Assembly (NCBI GenBank): GCA_021736985.1
Contig: JAIPEW010000020.1
Coordinates: 1-57,453, forward strand
DNA from: Clostridiales bacterium
GTDB taxonomy: Bacteria; Bacillota; Desulfotomaculia; Desulfotomaculales; VENG01
Length of the DNA stretch: 57,453 bases
Direction of reading: 5' to 3'
The notes beneath the pieces were generated by a model. That model was not told the DNA's origin and made no database searches. It saw only the letters and a program-made list of their open reading frames with translations. Made by a program: the position numbers and the translations under genes. This document shows positions 25,482-35,640 of the stretch, piece after piece (within the stretch, counting starts at the first letter, position 1; the number at the start of each line of letters is the position of its first letter).

Positions 25482-25628
25482 TTACTCGTCTTCAATGTAA
25501 ATTGGACCGTGTCCGTAGGCCTCTGGTTTGAAATTTTGTGAAGTTGGTTTATCAACAAAAAAAGCATTTCTGTCGGGTCTAACCTCGTAGGAATTGTCCC
25601 TTTTGAAAACAAATTCTTCTGGATGCAC
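25482..25628 (-). CDS. Small 48-residue protein
   Basis: A GTG start with GGAGG seven bases upstream opens a frame MHPEEFVFKRDNSYEVRPDR, then NAFFVDKPTSQNF and a GPIYIEDE tail. It ends just before a strong terminator on the same strand, so it is a complete small transcription unit. It is hydrophilic, without Cys or a membrane segment. I do not recognise it. The neighbours give no functional hint. Confidence 0.65.
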   Translation of the reverse strand: MHPEEFVFKRDNSYEVRPDRNAFFVDKPTSQNFKPEAYGHGPIYIEDE

Positions 25629-25852
25629 TATTACACCTCCAAGGATATAGATGCATGCTTATTGTGAACAGGAAGTTAAAAGTCTATACTTTAATACCGG
25701 TAGCCATTTTTTTTATGAAACTTTAATAACTAGATAATAATTTAAAGTTATATTTATTTTTTATTATAATATTTACTAGAAGACAGAGTGTATTATAAAT
25801 TATTAGAAGCTTGTTTGCTAATCCTATATAACAACATAAAGGAGTCTTAGTA

Positions 25853-28800
25853 TTGTGGTTATCAGAAATATTAACTAAAATTGCAGCTGGAGGGGTAACA
25901 GGTTATTTTACAAATAAACTGGCTGTTAAGATGCTTTTTAAGCAATATTGCGGGCTTGGTGGTGTAATATTAAAAACTAGGGACGAGTTTATTGAAAATA
26001 CCAGTGCCCTGGTTGAAAGAGATATAATTAATTCCCGTACTATTGAGAATGAATTGTCGAAAGATGAATTCATGCAGGTATTTGAAAACATGATTACGGA
26101 TGTTTTAAAGAAATATTTGTATCAGAATACGAGAAAAGATTTGGCCTGGATTGAAATCCCGGGTATGTCCCAAACGATCAGTAACTTTATTGAATTTTAT
26201 GATCATCATAAGGAAGTATTTATTGCTGATTTAACGGGCCCGGTAATTCAAAATGTTTTTTTAGAAAGCATTTTAAGTAAGAAACAAGTAAATTATTTAA
26301 CTAAACAGTTAGTAGATATTTCCGTTCAAACCCTTGAAGAAGGGAATTACCTGGAATATTTAATAGAAGCTGTATATTATGAAAATCATGATCAGAAGAT
26401 ACCCAACTTTATATCTCCTAAAATTTTCAAGGCAGCTGCAGATAATTTTAAATACGCAGCTGCTGATTTTCATGTAAAACTACAGCACAATTATGATGCT
26501 GATATTGACGAGGTAATAAATAAACTTTATAAAGAACTGCGTATTTCGGATGTGTTAGAAGAAGTAGAAAGGAGTATTGGTAAAAAATCTTTTGCCGGGC
26601 TTTTAGGTAAAGACAATACTGACAGCATTGCAAATGAAATATTAGATAGAATAATAAAATTTTTAAAGTCCCCCGAAGGAAAACAAATGGCTGCCCGTTT
26701 TATAGATGACTTTATTAAATTATTAAAGAAGATTGATGTACCAGTATTAAAGTTGTTAGACCCGGGTATTCGTGCAAACCTGGAACAATTTATGAGCAGT
26801 GAACTCCCCGGCTTGATAGAACAAGCAATTAATTGGATTAAGGTTAATAAGCAAGAGGTAGAAGATTTAATTGAAGAATCAGTTGATGATGTTTTAGAGA
26901 ACGAAACCGGCTTTAAAAGTGCTCTTAAAAAGGTGATCAGAAATACAGCACTTTCTAATTTTACGAAGAAGTTTAAAATTGTTAATGAAATAGCCGAGGG
27001 TATTGAACAAAATGCAGACGTAAAAAGTTTAAGTGAAAATATAGCCGGGGAAATAATTGATTACATAAAGAATAACAGTGTTGGAGATATTGCAGGCCAG
27101 CTGGAGCAAAAAAATATTATTAAAGCAGCTGAACTGGTAAAAATGTTTGATAACCAGATAAAAGGGGTTATTTCCAGTATAGATCTAACCAGGTTTGATG
27201 ACCTGTTTGAAAAAAAAGTTGGAGACATAATAAAGATTGACTTAAAAGATTATTTTGAGAGCAATATTAAAGAAGTACTGGTTGCCAGGTTAAAAAATGA
27301 ATTTTTGTATACCAGTAAACTAACAAAACTACTGCAGAAAGAAGTGTCCAACAGGTTTTTAGAAATCGGCAGTGCAAAGGTTGCTGATCTTGTTGGCGAA
27401 GCATACATGCATGATAATTTAGAGAAAAATGCTGAATATATTCTGGCTAAACTAAAGAAAGAACAGTCCCGGGTAGAAGAAGCTGTTGTAAAAGAAGTAA
27501 ATAATCAAGTACATAATAAAAGGCTTGCTGATTTTATCAATGAACAGAGTAAGTCTAATTTAGTAAAAATAATAGGAGATAATTCGCTTTCTTACTTGCA
27601 GTGTGCTGCCGGTGATTTTCAGCACAGGAAAGTAAGTCATTTTTATGACTACTTAAATACAAAAGAAGGCCTGGCCGGTAGTCTAAGCAGCTTGATCTTG
27701 GAACTAGTTAATGAGAATCTTTCCGGCATGATTGACGGTAAAATACAAAATGTAGTTGCAGATAATCTATACAAATTGCCGGATGAAGATATGCAGAAAA
27801 TGGTAGAAGATTTTATGGGAACAGAATTAAAACCAATAACTGCTTTTGGCGGCGTGTTAGGCGGCATAGCAGGTGGGGCCCTTTTCTTTGGCCAGGGCAT
27901 GTTATGCTCTTTACCGCCGGGTGTCCGGTTTTTTACTTCTGTTTTTACTTTTGGATTTGTCGGGTGGTTAACAAATGTCATAGCGATGTACATGATCTTT
28001 AAGCCGTATGAAAAGAAAGAAATCTTCGGGGTTCCAGTGTGGCCCCGGGGTGTAGTGGCAAAAAATAAATCGCGTTTTTCTGCTTCGATGGGGGATTTTA
28101 TCGACGAAGAATTGTTAAATCCAGAAAAGGTAGACAGGCTCTTTAAAGATAAAATATATATTGTTAAAGAAGGTTTTAAAAATACGGCAGCTGCGAATAA
28201 TTATAAAGCAGTATCAGATACTCTGGTAAACAACAGCAGCTTTATTACTCAACGAACTTTTGAATCAACTATAAATTTTGTTGATTCTAATACAACATCA
28301 CTGGTGTATAGTTTAACCGGCCGGTTAAAAGGATACAGCCTGGCCAGTTGGGATCTAAACGGTGTAAAAGAGGATTTAAAAGTTAGAAGTAAGGATTTGC
28401 TGCTGGAATCGGAGCAGCAGTTTACGAATTATGTACAGGGTGTTTTGCATAGCGACTTGAGGTGTAAGGATTTACTACCCGGTACTGTTAAAGAGAGCCT
28501 GAACCGTGAATTAAAGAATTTTGTTGAAAAAAATGTCCAGCTGGTTCTGGATTATATTAAAGATGATTATAAAGTCCGCCAGTTAATCGGGGGATTTTCC
28601 GGTAAATTTGATGAGATAGCCGAGTACAAAATCTCTGATTTAATCTCGGGCTTGCAAAAGAAAAAAATAAAGGGCATTGTAAATGAGAATTTTGTCGAAC
28701 TTATACAATCTTTAGAAACTAGAAAAGACCTTCTGGATTACCTGGAAGAGAAATTTTTAAAAGAGATACGGCCCGATCAACCCATTGGCCGGCTTTTCAA

Positions 28801-29986
28801 TGGTAATTTGATGAACGCAGTACATAATAATACGGATGTTATTATTGAGGCAATTTTCGACAAAGGGATAGGTTATCTGCAATCAGAACGAAAGCAGTTG
28901 AAACAAATGGTTCTGGACGGTATTGAGGAGCACCTGGACGGAAATCCGTTTAAACAATGGGGATTTAACGCTCTAGACGGGGATGACACTGTTCGAGATA
29001 TAGTTGATGATATTCTGGATTACAAACTGCCTTCTTTTTTAAGAGAAAAAAGAAGTGAAATTAAAGCACTGGCAGCAAGGTTTATAAAGCAGGTAGAAAA
29101 AAGGCGCGTCGGGGATATCGGGATCGATTTAAGCCGCAGCGGAATTAACAGCGTTATTGATAAGGTGGTAAATAACCGGGTCCTGGTTGATAACATACGT
29201 ACTTTGCTAAATAGTATTTTAGATTCCGTACTTGAGATTAGACTTAAATCGCTACTACAGATTGTTTCTATCAACAGTATTTTTGATATTTATAAAGTAC
29301 TCGGGGAGGAAATTTATTTAATACGGGATTCTCTATTCACAGAAATATCTTCCCACGAAGAAGAAGTACAGCAGGTTCTTGGGGACTTCTTGATAAAAGT
29401 ATTTGACCAGTTAATATTATCGGTATCAATCAATAAATTAACACAAAACATTGAGCAAGAAGATATTCTTAAGTCCGTGCAGAAAATTATCCATATGCTG
29501 TACAGCAGCCAGAAAGTCGACGGGCAGCTAGATTCCTTCCTGGACCACTTTATTAAGGAAGTTAAATATACAGACCTCGAAGAAATGTTGGATTTTGAAT
29601 ATATGCAGGAGGACTTATCTAGTGCTGTAAGCAGCCTTTTAGAAAATGAAGAATGCAAATCAGCATTATTAGACGTGCTGGGAAACATAGTAGATGTTGT
29701 TGTTAAAGACGTGAATAATATTGCTGACGAAGAAGTTAAAGATTTTGTACTAGAATTATTAGTTAACAGTTTTATTTCCTCTGTACAGGATCATTTCTTA
29801 GATTTAATGAAAGCTGTAAACGTAAAAGATGTAACGGAAAGGCAGATTAATGCCATGTATCCGGGAGAAATTGAAGACCTGTTTAACTCTTTTGCCTCCC
29901 GTTATTTTGCCCGGTTAAAAATGTACGGCTGGATGGGGGCTGTTGTTGGTTGTATATCTGAATCAGTTACTTTGCTGGATTTGTAA
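25853..29986 (+). CDS. Giant DUF445-family membrane protein (two DUF445 units)
   Basis: This 1377-residue protein has two membrane-anchoring motifs of the DUF445/YheB family: GGVTGYFTNKLAVKMLFK near residue 12, and GFVGWLTNVIAMYMIFKPYE near 700 followed by FGVPVWPRGVVAKNKSRFSA. Long, helical, Lys/Glu-rich stretches separate them, and a last hydrophobic helix (YGWMGAVVGCISESVTLL) closes the protein. Family proteins are usually about 400 residues, so this looks like an internal duplication with extended coiled regions. Function unknown; YheB is linked to sporulation/envelope by annotation only. The start is TTG 25853, with AAAGGAG eight bases upstream. Confidence 0.8.
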   Translation: MWLSEILTKIAAGGVTGYFTNKLAVKMLFKQYCGLGGVILKTRDEFIENTSALVERDIINSRTIENELSKDEFMQVFENMITDVLKKYLYQNTRKDLAWIEIPGMSQTISNFIEFYDHHKEVFIADLTGPVIQNVFLESILSKKQVNYLTKQLVDISVQTLEEGNYLEYLIEAVYYENHDQKIPNFISPKIFKAAADNFKYAAADFHVKLQHNYDADIDEVINKLYKELRISDVLEEVERSIGKKSFAGLLGKDNTDSIANEILDRIIKFLKSPEGKQMAARFIDDFIKLLKKIDVPVLKLLDPGIRANLEQFMSSELPGLIEQAINWIKVNKQEVEDLIEESVDDVLENETGFKSALKKVIRNTALSNFTKKFKIVNEIAEGIEQNADVKSLSENIAGEIIDYIKNNSVGDIAGQLEQKNIIKAAELVKMFDNQIKGVISSIDLTRFDDLFEKKVGDIIKIDLKDYFESNIKEVLVARLKNEFLYTSKLTKLLQKEVSNRFLEIGSAKVADLVGEAYMHDNLEKNAEYILAKLKKEQSRVEEAVVKEVNNQVHNKRLADFINEQSKSNLVKIIGDNSLSYLQCAAGDFQHRKVSHFYDYLNTKEGLAGSLSSLILELVNENLSGMIDGKIQNVVADNLYKLPDEDMQKMVEDFMGTELKPITAFGGVLGGIAGGALFFGQGMLCSLPPGVRFFTSVFTFGFVGWLTNVIAMYMIFKPYEKKEIFGVPVWPRGVVAKNKSRFSASMGDFIDEELLNPEKVDRLFKDKIYIVKEGFKNTAAANNYKAVSDTLVNNSSFITQRTFESTINFVDSNTTSLVYSLTGRLKGYSLASWDLNGVKEDLKVRSKDLLLESEQQFTNYVQGVLHSDLRCKDLLPGTVKESLNRELKNFVEKNVQLVLDYIKDDYKVRQLIGGFSGKFDEIAEYKISDLISGLQKKKIKGIVNENFVELIQSLETRKDLLDYLEEKFLKEIRPDQPIGRLFNGNLMNAVHNNTDVIIEAIFDKGIGYLQSERKQLKQMVLDGIEEHLDGNPFKQWGFNALDGDDTVRDIVDDILDYKLPSFLREKRSEIKALAARFIKQVEKRRVGDIGIDLSRSGINSVIDKVVNNRVLVDNIRTLLNSILDSVLEIRLKSLLQIVSINSIFDIYKVLGEEIYLIRDSLFTEISSHEEEVQQVLGDFLIKVFDQLILSVSINKLTQNIEQEDILKSVQKIIHMLYSSQKVDGQLDSFLDHFIKEVKYTDLEEMLDFEYMQEDLSSAVSSLLENEECKSALLDVLGNIVDVVVKDVNNIADEEVKDFVLELLVNSFISSVQDHFLDLMKAVNVKDVTERQINAMYPGEIEDLFNSFASRYFARLKMYGWMGAVVGCISESVTLLDL

Positions 29987-30009
29987 ACTCTGTTTAAAAG
30001 GGAATAAGC

Positions 30010-30180
30010 TTATCTGTCGAGTCTTGAATTAACATAATAACCTGCTGCAGCAATAAGTGCTGCAAAAATTAAAGATAATGGAACCAGTACAGTTAATGAG
30101 TTAATGTTAAATATATATATTGAAAGCGCAAAAATACATCCAAGAATAAGAAAGATAATAATTAAAAGAAATGTCACCAT
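30010..30180 (-). CDS. Small two-helix membrane protein
   Basis: A 56-residue frame begins at ATG 30180 with AAGGGG eight bases upstream. Two hydrophobic segments (FLLIIIFLILGCIFALSIYI and LVPLSLIFAALIAAAGYYV) are joined by a short loop, with a basic C-terminus (NSRLDR). It is convergent with the DUF445 gene and ends 24 bases from it. No known family was recognised. Confidence 0.55.
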   Translation of the reverse strand: MVTFLLIIIFLILGCIFALSIYIFNINSLTVLVPLSLIFAALIAAAGYYVNSRLDR

Positions 30181-30278
30181 CCTGAAATCCCCTTAATAAG
30201 TCTATATATAATATACTTATAATATACTTATAATATCCTTATAATATCCTGGATATATTCATTGTGAAAGGATTTCAG

Positions 30279-32327
30279 TTAACTATCGCTCCCATTTTTT
30301 GTAGAGGTAAAGTCAGTAAGATCTTCCAAATTTTGAACAACTCTGGCTTCTGCCGGCAAGGCTCCCAGCGCGGCCTGTTCCCATGGTGTACCCAGTACTG
30401 GTTCCATGATAGCTATAGTACCACGGTCGTTTCGTGTCCGGATGAGCCTGCCGCATCCCTGTTTTAATCTCAGGCCCATCTCAGGATAATCCACTGTAAT
30501 TGCCGGGTCTAACCCTTGTTGCTGTACTTCATGTCTCTGTGCCTCAATTAGCGGTTCCCTGGGTGGAAAAGGCAGCTGCCAGATTACCAGCAGGGACAGT
30601 GCTTCACCGGGCACGTCAATTCCTTCCCAAAATTCGGAGCCTATAAGTACCGACGAGATTTTTTGCCGGAATCTCCGGATCAGGTATCCACGTTCTGCAC
30701 TATCTTCCCAGAGAAATTCAAAGGGCAGCCGGTATTTTTTTATTCCTGTTCGAATTCTTTGTATCTCAGATGGAGCACTGGTAAGCACTAATGCCCTCCC
30801 TTTAAAGAGCTGTAATAAAGAAACCAGCTGCGTTAAAGCCTCGTGAAACCAGTTTTTTGAGTTATCCATGGGAGGCTTCTTGGGCAGATAGACCAGGACT
30901 TGCTTATCAAAATCAAAAGAACTGTACACAGATGAGCTTGATGGTTTATTTAAACCCAGGGTACGCGCAAAGTAACTAAAATCTTTCCCGGTACTCAATG
31001 TTGCGGAAGAAAAAACTACGGGAAGTTCCCTGGTAAATAAATGTTTGTTTAACATTCCGCTAATATCCCGGGGTACTACCCAGAAACTTTGCTCTGCCTG
31101 GCCGGCCCAGAAAATTACATCTTTGCCCTGGTTGCGGCAAAACTGGTTTAATGCTGCTAATGCCTTTTCCGCCAGAGCCTCATATGTTTGCATACGCGTA
31201 TGTGAAAGGGTTTGGATATGCATTTCTTGCTCGTTCTGCAGTTCAAAGTGCAAGATTTCGAGAGCACGCCGTAAAGTATTTGCTGCTTTGAGCAGTTCAC
31301 CTGTTATTGGAACGGTTAACCGGTCCGTTTGTTTATCCTCATTGGCTGTATGATAAAGAATTTCAAAAAACTGTGAGGTAGCCTTATCCATTGCAAAGGT
31401 AATGGAAATCAAGGATGTTCTGGCTCCCTGGATTTGCTCAATGAAGTGGAGCATACTGTCAATATGCTCCTTAATTACCTGCCGGCCTGCTCTCAGCGAT
31501 GCCGGAAGTAATACTTTGTGTCCTTCATCAAAAATTACCATCGAGTAACTGGGTAGCAGGGGAAGCTTCCCGTCAATGATTCTTTCATCTCGCGTCCAGA
31601 GGTCATCAAAGAAGATGTCGTGGTCACATACAATCAAGTCCGAAGCCGACCGGTAATGTTTTCTAGCCTTAACCAGTTTACAGAATCCCCGTGATGAGCA
31701 TGTCTCGCAGGGCATGGTTTCGTCCCAGGCTACCTGGGTCCACACCCGGTCAGGTATATTAGATATTTCGCATCGTTCACCTCGCTCAGTTTCTCTCGCC
31801 CAGTGCAGTACACTTGTGAGGGAATCATCTGGTTGTTCAGAAAGCGGGGTCTGAAAACGATTCACTTTTATATCGCAGACATACTGGCGTGGGTCCTTGG
31901 CCATGCGTGCGTCGACGTCCAGACCCAACAAGCGCGAAAGCTTTTTGATATCCCCTTCGGGCCCGGCCAACTGTTCCTGGAGCGTTGTAGAGGCGCAGGC
32001 GATTAAGGCAGGCTTACCCTTAAACCGGGCATAAGCAATCGCTGTCAGCAAATACGCAAAAGTTTTACCGGTACCCAGTCCTGCTTCAGCGAAATGCACC
32101 TCTCCTTTGCATACGGCTTCAGCAAGCTGAAAAGCGGTGTAGATTTGCTCTTCACGAATTTCATATCCGTGTTCCGGTAAAATATCATAAAATACCTGTC
32201 CAATCCATTCGGCGAGCTTTGCCGAAAAATCTTGTTTATTGTAGTATGAAAAGGGTACTTTGAATCTTAATGCGCACATTACTAAATCCCAGCTTTCTAA
32301 AAATAAATTATTCTTCAATGCAGGCAC
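30279..32327 (-). CDS. dinG: DinG/XPD-type ATP-dependent DNA helicase
   Basis: This 682-residue superfamily 2 helicase has Walker A GLGTGKT at 83-89, the Cys ligands of the XPD-like Fe-S cluster (QYVCDIK, then CETCSSRGFC), VIFDEGHK as motif II, FSSATLS as motif III and QGCGRLIRTRNDRG as motif VI. DinG-type enzymes unwind 5'-3' and resolve R-loops, D-loops and quadruplexes. The exonuclease domain seen in some Firmicute DinG proteins is absent. The frame begins at GTG 32327 with no clear ribosome site; ATG 32279 (MCALRFKVPFSYYN), with GGGA upstream, is a good alternative. Single gene. Confidence 0.88.
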   Translation of the reverse strand: MPALKNNLFLESWDLVMCALRFKVPFSYYNKQDFSAKLAEWIGQVFYDILPEHGYEIREEQIYTAFQLAEAVCKGEVHFAEAGLGTGKTFAYLLTAIAYARFKGKPALIACASTTLQEQLAGPEGDIKKLSRLLGLDVDARMAKDPRQYVCDIKVNRFQTPLSEQPDDSLTSVLHWARETERGERCEISNIPDRVWTQVAWDETMPCETCSSRGFCKLVKARKHYRSASDLIVCDHDIFFDDLWTRDERIIDGKLPLLPSYSMVIFDEGHKVLLPASLRAGRQVIKEHIDSMLHFIEQIQGARTSLISITFAMDKATSQFFEILYHTANEDKQTDRLTVPITGELLKAANTLRRALEILHFELQNEQEMHIQTLSHTRMQTYEALAEKALAALNQFCRNQGKDVIFWAGQAEQSFWVVPRDISGMLNKHLFTRELPVVFSSATLSTGKDFSYFARTLGLNKPSSSSVYSSFDFDKQVLVYLPKKPPMDNSKNWFHEALTQLVSLLQLFKGRALVLTSAPSEIQRIRTGIKKYRLPFEFLWEDSAERGYLIRRFRQKISSVLIGSEFWEGIDVPGEALSLLVIWQLPFPPREPLIEAQRHEVQQQGLDPAITVDYPEMGLRLKQGCGRLIRTRNDRGTIAIMEPVLGTPWEQAALGALPAEARVVQNLEDLTDFTSTKNGSDS

Positions 32328-32627
32328 TTTTCATTTATAAATTTTGGTAACTGCTATTCTAAATTCGTTAAGTTTGTTCCACATTAGAGGATGATTACCT
32401 TTTGAATACAATATAATCTTTTTACAGCTTAACCCTAAAACTATTACATTACTTGTTATTATATAATAAGTGAAAATTAGCTAAAAAGCTATACTTCGGA
32501 ACAGTCAAGCACTGTCCACATAGATTTTGTACAAGCAAAATGTGAGTACTCGGGAACAAAAAGATTTAAAAAACGTCTTTAAATTAAGTACCTGTGATCC
32601 TAAACAAGCATAAAAAAACAACAAGAG
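32328..32627. other. Divergent intergenic region
   Basis: About 300 AT-rich bases between the helicase gene and a lipoprotein gene. No structured RNA or dyad was found. Confidence 0.4.
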
Positions 32628-32642
32628 GTGACTATTAGGCAC

Positions 32643-33545
32643 ATGATTAAAAAATTGATCATATTTATGGTATCCATTCTGCTTTGCGGAATAATTATTT
32701 CCGCGTGTAATTCTCCTCAATCTCAAGAACAAGAGAAAAATGTTCCAGAAGAATTAAATTTTGAAGGAGTAAATACAGCTGCTGAAGCCATGGAACTTTT
32801 TGCCGGCGCAGCAGGTAAAACAACTGATCAAGCAGTTCGGGATAAGCTGTTCCGGGATTTGCTGTCCTGGATGGAAGACAAGGGGTCAGGTTCAGTATCT
32901 TTATACATGAATATTAGGCGGGCTGTCGGTAATATTGGCGAGGAATATAACGGGCACGATTCCTTAGATATTGTAAAGAAACTGAATACCATCTATCTAA
33001 ATAATCCAGAAAATATCCCGGACAAGAAATTTCGGGATAAAATGAAAAAAATGGCAGAAAACGGTCTTGTCTTCGCCACCGCAGAAGGTGATGTTTGGCC
33101 GGTTGTTAATTATCATTACTTAAAGGAGCGGTTTGGTGAATTATTATCCCAGCAGTTAAATGATTACCTTGAATTGAAAGGGAACGGGCTGAATAATTTC
33201 AATGAAGGGGCCCCCATGATATCCTGGGATGCACTGTCCGGCAGGATTGTAAACATGGAAAACTTCTTGCACAAATATCCCGAATTAAAGGAAGCCGGGG
33301 AAATAAAAGAGAGGTACCATTATCTCCTGTCTGTTTATCTCCGGGGTGGAATCCATATGCCCGGCAAAATAAGAGAAGAACTTCGTCAAAGTCACAGGCA
33401 CTTCCTTGAGCAGTATAAAAATACTGATACTTGCCCGGTTGTTAAGAAGTTTCACAGCTTGTTGAAGAAAAATAATTTTACCAGGACCCAAGAAGTCAAT
33501 GATTTTGATATAAATGCTCATTTAAAGACTTATTTGCAGAAATAA
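32643..33545 (+). CDS. Secreted lipoprotein, mostly helical
   Basis: This is a 300-residue protein with a signal peptide and lipobox IISAC. The mature part is helical and charged, with no family recognised (it contains EAMELFAGAAGKTTDQAVRD and FNEGAPMISWDALSG). ATG 32643 is 14 bases from the AGAGG site. An in-phase ATT at 32634 is five bases from it, so the true start is uncertain. Its stop lies one base from the stop of the convergent CapA gene and its terminator falls inside that gene. Confidence 0.7.
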   Translation: MIKKLIIFMVSILLCGIIISACNSPQSQEQEKNVPEELNFEGVNTAAEAMELFAGAAGKTTDQAVRDKLFRDLLSWMEDKGSGSVSLYMNIRRAVGNIGEEYNGHDSLDIVKKLNTIYLNNPENIPDKKFRDKMKKMAENGLVFATAEGDVWPVVNYHYLKERFGELLSQQLNDYLELKGNGLNNFNEGAPMISWDALSGRIVNMENFLHKYPELKEAGEIKERYHYLLSVYLRGGIHMPGKIREELRQSHRHFLEQYKNTDTCPVVKKFHSLLKKNNFTRTQEVNDFDINAHLKTYLQK

Positions 33546-33546
33546 C

Positions 33547-34743
33547 TTAATGCCTGGCTCCGGCCAGGCATTTATCGCTCCCCAGGTGGGATGTGGTCTC
33601 GTTCCATACCTGTACCAGCCTGTTGTAATCTCTTTTACATATATATTTATTATTCTTTTTTTGCTCGTAAGCATGCATAGCGTCTTTTACATTTACTATC
33701 CTGTAATTTAACTTTCCATCAATATAGGATTTATCTACCCAGGTAGGTATATAACCTGCACTTTTAATTACAGTTCTTTCTTCTTCAAAATATTTTTTCA
33801 ACGTAACATGCAGTATAATGCTGCTGTCCCTGTACCTGCTTCTCTGGTTGGAGACAAAATTGCCCAGGGAATAAGCGGCCAGTACTTTCTTTTTATTCCC
33901 GTGTTCAGTTATTATATCTTTTAACTTTATCTGCTGTAGAACATGAGGGTGACTGCCCAGGACAATATCCGCCCCGTTATCAAAAAGGAAATCTACCAGG
34001 TTTTGCTGGCTCTCTCTTGCGTCTCTCTGGTACTGAGTGCCGAAATGTAAGTATACTAAGACCATATCGGCGCCCGAATTCCGGGCCCTTTCAATATCTT
34101 TCACCATTTTTTCCCGTTCAATGAGATTTACCAGGTAAGGTTTTCCTTCTGGCAGGGGTAAACCGTTTGTACCGTAGGTATAAGCAAGAACGGCTGTTTT
34201 TATTCCCTTTATATCCTTTATACTCAGTGTGTCCCTTTCTTTTTTACTCCTGGCTGTTCCTACATTATCCAGCCCTGTTTTTTCTATGTTCTCAATGGTT
34301 TTTATGACTCCATATTCACCCCGGTCCATGGAATGATTATTGGCAGTTATTAAAATGTCGAATCCCGTCTTTTTTAAAGCTGCTGCCATTTGTGCGGGGC
34401 TGTTAAAGCGCGGGTACCCGCTGTACTTTTTGTCTGCTCCGGAAAGAGTTGTTTCCAGGTTGGCCAGTGCTAGATCGGCACCGGCTATGTATTTTTTTAC
34501 TGGTTTAAAAACAGAAGTAAAGTCATACTGCTTGTCTCCACCCAAATAAGCTGCTCTATACTGGGGAGAATGTACCATGACGTCTCCTACCGCGGCAATA
34601 GTTATTTCACTGGTGCGGGGAGTTTTTTCAACAGGGCCCGGTTCTGGAATTTTTAATGTTTCCGTATCTTTAACAGCTGAACAACCAGTCAAAAATATAA
34701 AAATCACAAGACATATTAAAATTATTTCCCAAAGTTTCTTCAT
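33547..34743 (-). CDS. CapA-family lipoprotein (metallophosphatase fold)
   Basis: This 398-residue protein has a lipobox FLTGC and then a CapA/PgsA domain (PF09587): ITIAAVGDVMVHSPQY, LALANLETTLSG, ILITANNHSMDRGEYG, VYLHFGTQYQ and IVLGSHPHVLQ hold the metal-ligand Asp, Asn and His. In Bacillus CapA takes part in poly-gamma-glutamate capsule export; many solitary homologues have unknown roles, and no capBC genes are near. ATG 34743 has no obvious ribosome site, so expression may be low or leaderless. The last codons overlap a terminator hairpin serving the convergent gene. Confidence 0.85.
   Translation of the reverse strand: MKKLWEIILICLVIFIFLTGCSAVKDTETLKIPEPGPVEKTPRTSEITIAAVGDVMVHSPQYRAAYLGGDKQYDFTSVFKPVKKYIAGADLALANLETTLSGADKKYSGYPRFNSPAQMAAALKKTGFDILITANNHSMDRGEYGVIKTIENIEKTGLDNVGTARSKKERDTLSIKDIKGIKTAVLAYTYGTNGLPLPEGKPYLVNLIEREKMVKDIERARNSGADMVLVYLHFGTQYQRDARESQQNLVDFLFDNGADIVLGSHPHVLQQIKLKDIITEHGNKKKVLAAYSLGNFVSNQRSRYRDSSIILHVTLKKYFEEERTVIKSAGYIPTWVDKSYIDGKLNYRIVNVKDAMHAYEQKKNNKYICKRDYNRLVQVWNETTSHLGSDKCLAGARH
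33549..33574 (+). terminator. Terminator embedded in the end of the CapA gene
   Basis: AATGCCTGG (33549-33557) pairs with CCAGGCATT (33564-33572), followed by T. It terminates the plus-strand lipoprotein gene while encoding the last residues (CLAGARH) of the CapA protein on the other strand. Confidence 0.75.
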
Positions 34744-34843
34744 AATACAATTTTAACAAATATGTTGGTGACAGGCATCAACGTATTTGTTTTATTTTTA
34801 TTATAATTAATTGATAATGCAGAAATAAAAAGAGGTGCAGGAT

Positions 34844-35569
34844 TTGAAAAAAAGGTATAAATTGTTGTTTGCCATAATTACAGCTCTTATGATTCTTACT
34901 TTAGCGGCATGCAGCAGCAGCGGTGGGGAGGAAGTTACCAGTGGAAATGAAGGGACAGAACCATACGGTGAAAAGAACTCTGAAGGTGTTTCTATCACGG
35001 ATATGTTCAAACAGGCAAAAACAATCAAGGGAATGAGTTACGACTATATTTGCACAGATCATATGTCCGGCAATATTATAAAAGGCAGTATGTGGATGCA
35101 GGAAAATAAACAAAAGATTAAAGCTGCGGGCCCCAGCGGTCAAGAAGTTATATATATTAACGACGGGGACAAAGGCATTGCTTATGCTTATATGTCTGCA
35201 CAAAAAATGGCATTCAAGATTGATGTCGGGAAAATGCCCAGAGCTGAAGATCCTGTTGACTATATTAACCAGACAGATGCAGCAAGTGCCAGTTATCTTG
35301 GTACAGAAACTTATAATGGTATAAAATGCTATAAATTTAGTGCAGCAGGTGGTGAAAATGCGGATTCGAAAGTTACCATGTGGCTGCATGGGGACTATGG
35401 TATGCCTCTTAAAGTTGAGGTTGTTAATGCCGGTGAAAAGGTTATGACAACTGAATTTAAAAATCTCCAGGTTGGAGAGCTTGATGAAAGTATGTTTAAC
35501 CTGCCCGAAGGCGTGCAATTACAGGATATGGGAGAGATGTTGAAGGAATTTCAAAATGCTGTACCCTAA
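34844..35569 (+). CDS. Lipoprotein with LolA/DUF4412-like fold
   Basis: This is a 241-residue lipoprotein (lipobox LTLAAC followed by Ser/Gly). The mature part, with KTIKGMSYDYICTDHMSGN, KGSMWMQENKQKIKA, YNGIKCYKFSA and WLHGDYGMPLKVEVV, has the strand pattern of LolA/LppX-like lipid-binding and DUF4412 proteins. It probably binds a hydrophobic ligand at the membrane surface. TTG 34844 is eight bases from AAGAGG; a GTG at 34835 overlaps that site and is less likely. It is followed by a long hairpin and then a small membrane protein gene. Confidence 0.7.
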   Translation: MKKRYKLLFAIITALMILTLAACSSSGGEEVTSGNEGTEPYGEKNSEGVSITDMFKQAKTIKGMSYDYICTDHMSGNIIKGSMWMQENKQKIKAAGPSGQEVIYINDGDKGIAYAYMSAQKMAFKIDVGKMPRAEDPVDYINQTDAASASYLGTETYNGIKCYKFSAAGGENADSKVTMWLHGDYGMPLKVEVVNAGEKVMTTEFKNLQVGELDESMFNLPEGVQLQDMGEMLKEFQNAVP

Positions 35570-35582
35570 GCAGTTATCAACC

Positions 35583-35640
35583 CGGGGACAATCATTACTT
35601 GACTAAGTATAAGCGTCAAGCTAATAATCGTCCCTATTTT
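35583..35640 (+). terminator. Long imperfect hairpin, terminator or REP-like element
   Basis: GGGGAC...ATTA...CTTGAC pairs with GTCAAG...TAAT...GTCCC (35584-35633), followed by TATTTTT. The CTTGAC/GTCAAG and GGGGAC motifs are those of the REP-like sites near 36096 and 45929, so this may be a REP pair acting as terminator. Confidence 0.6.
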
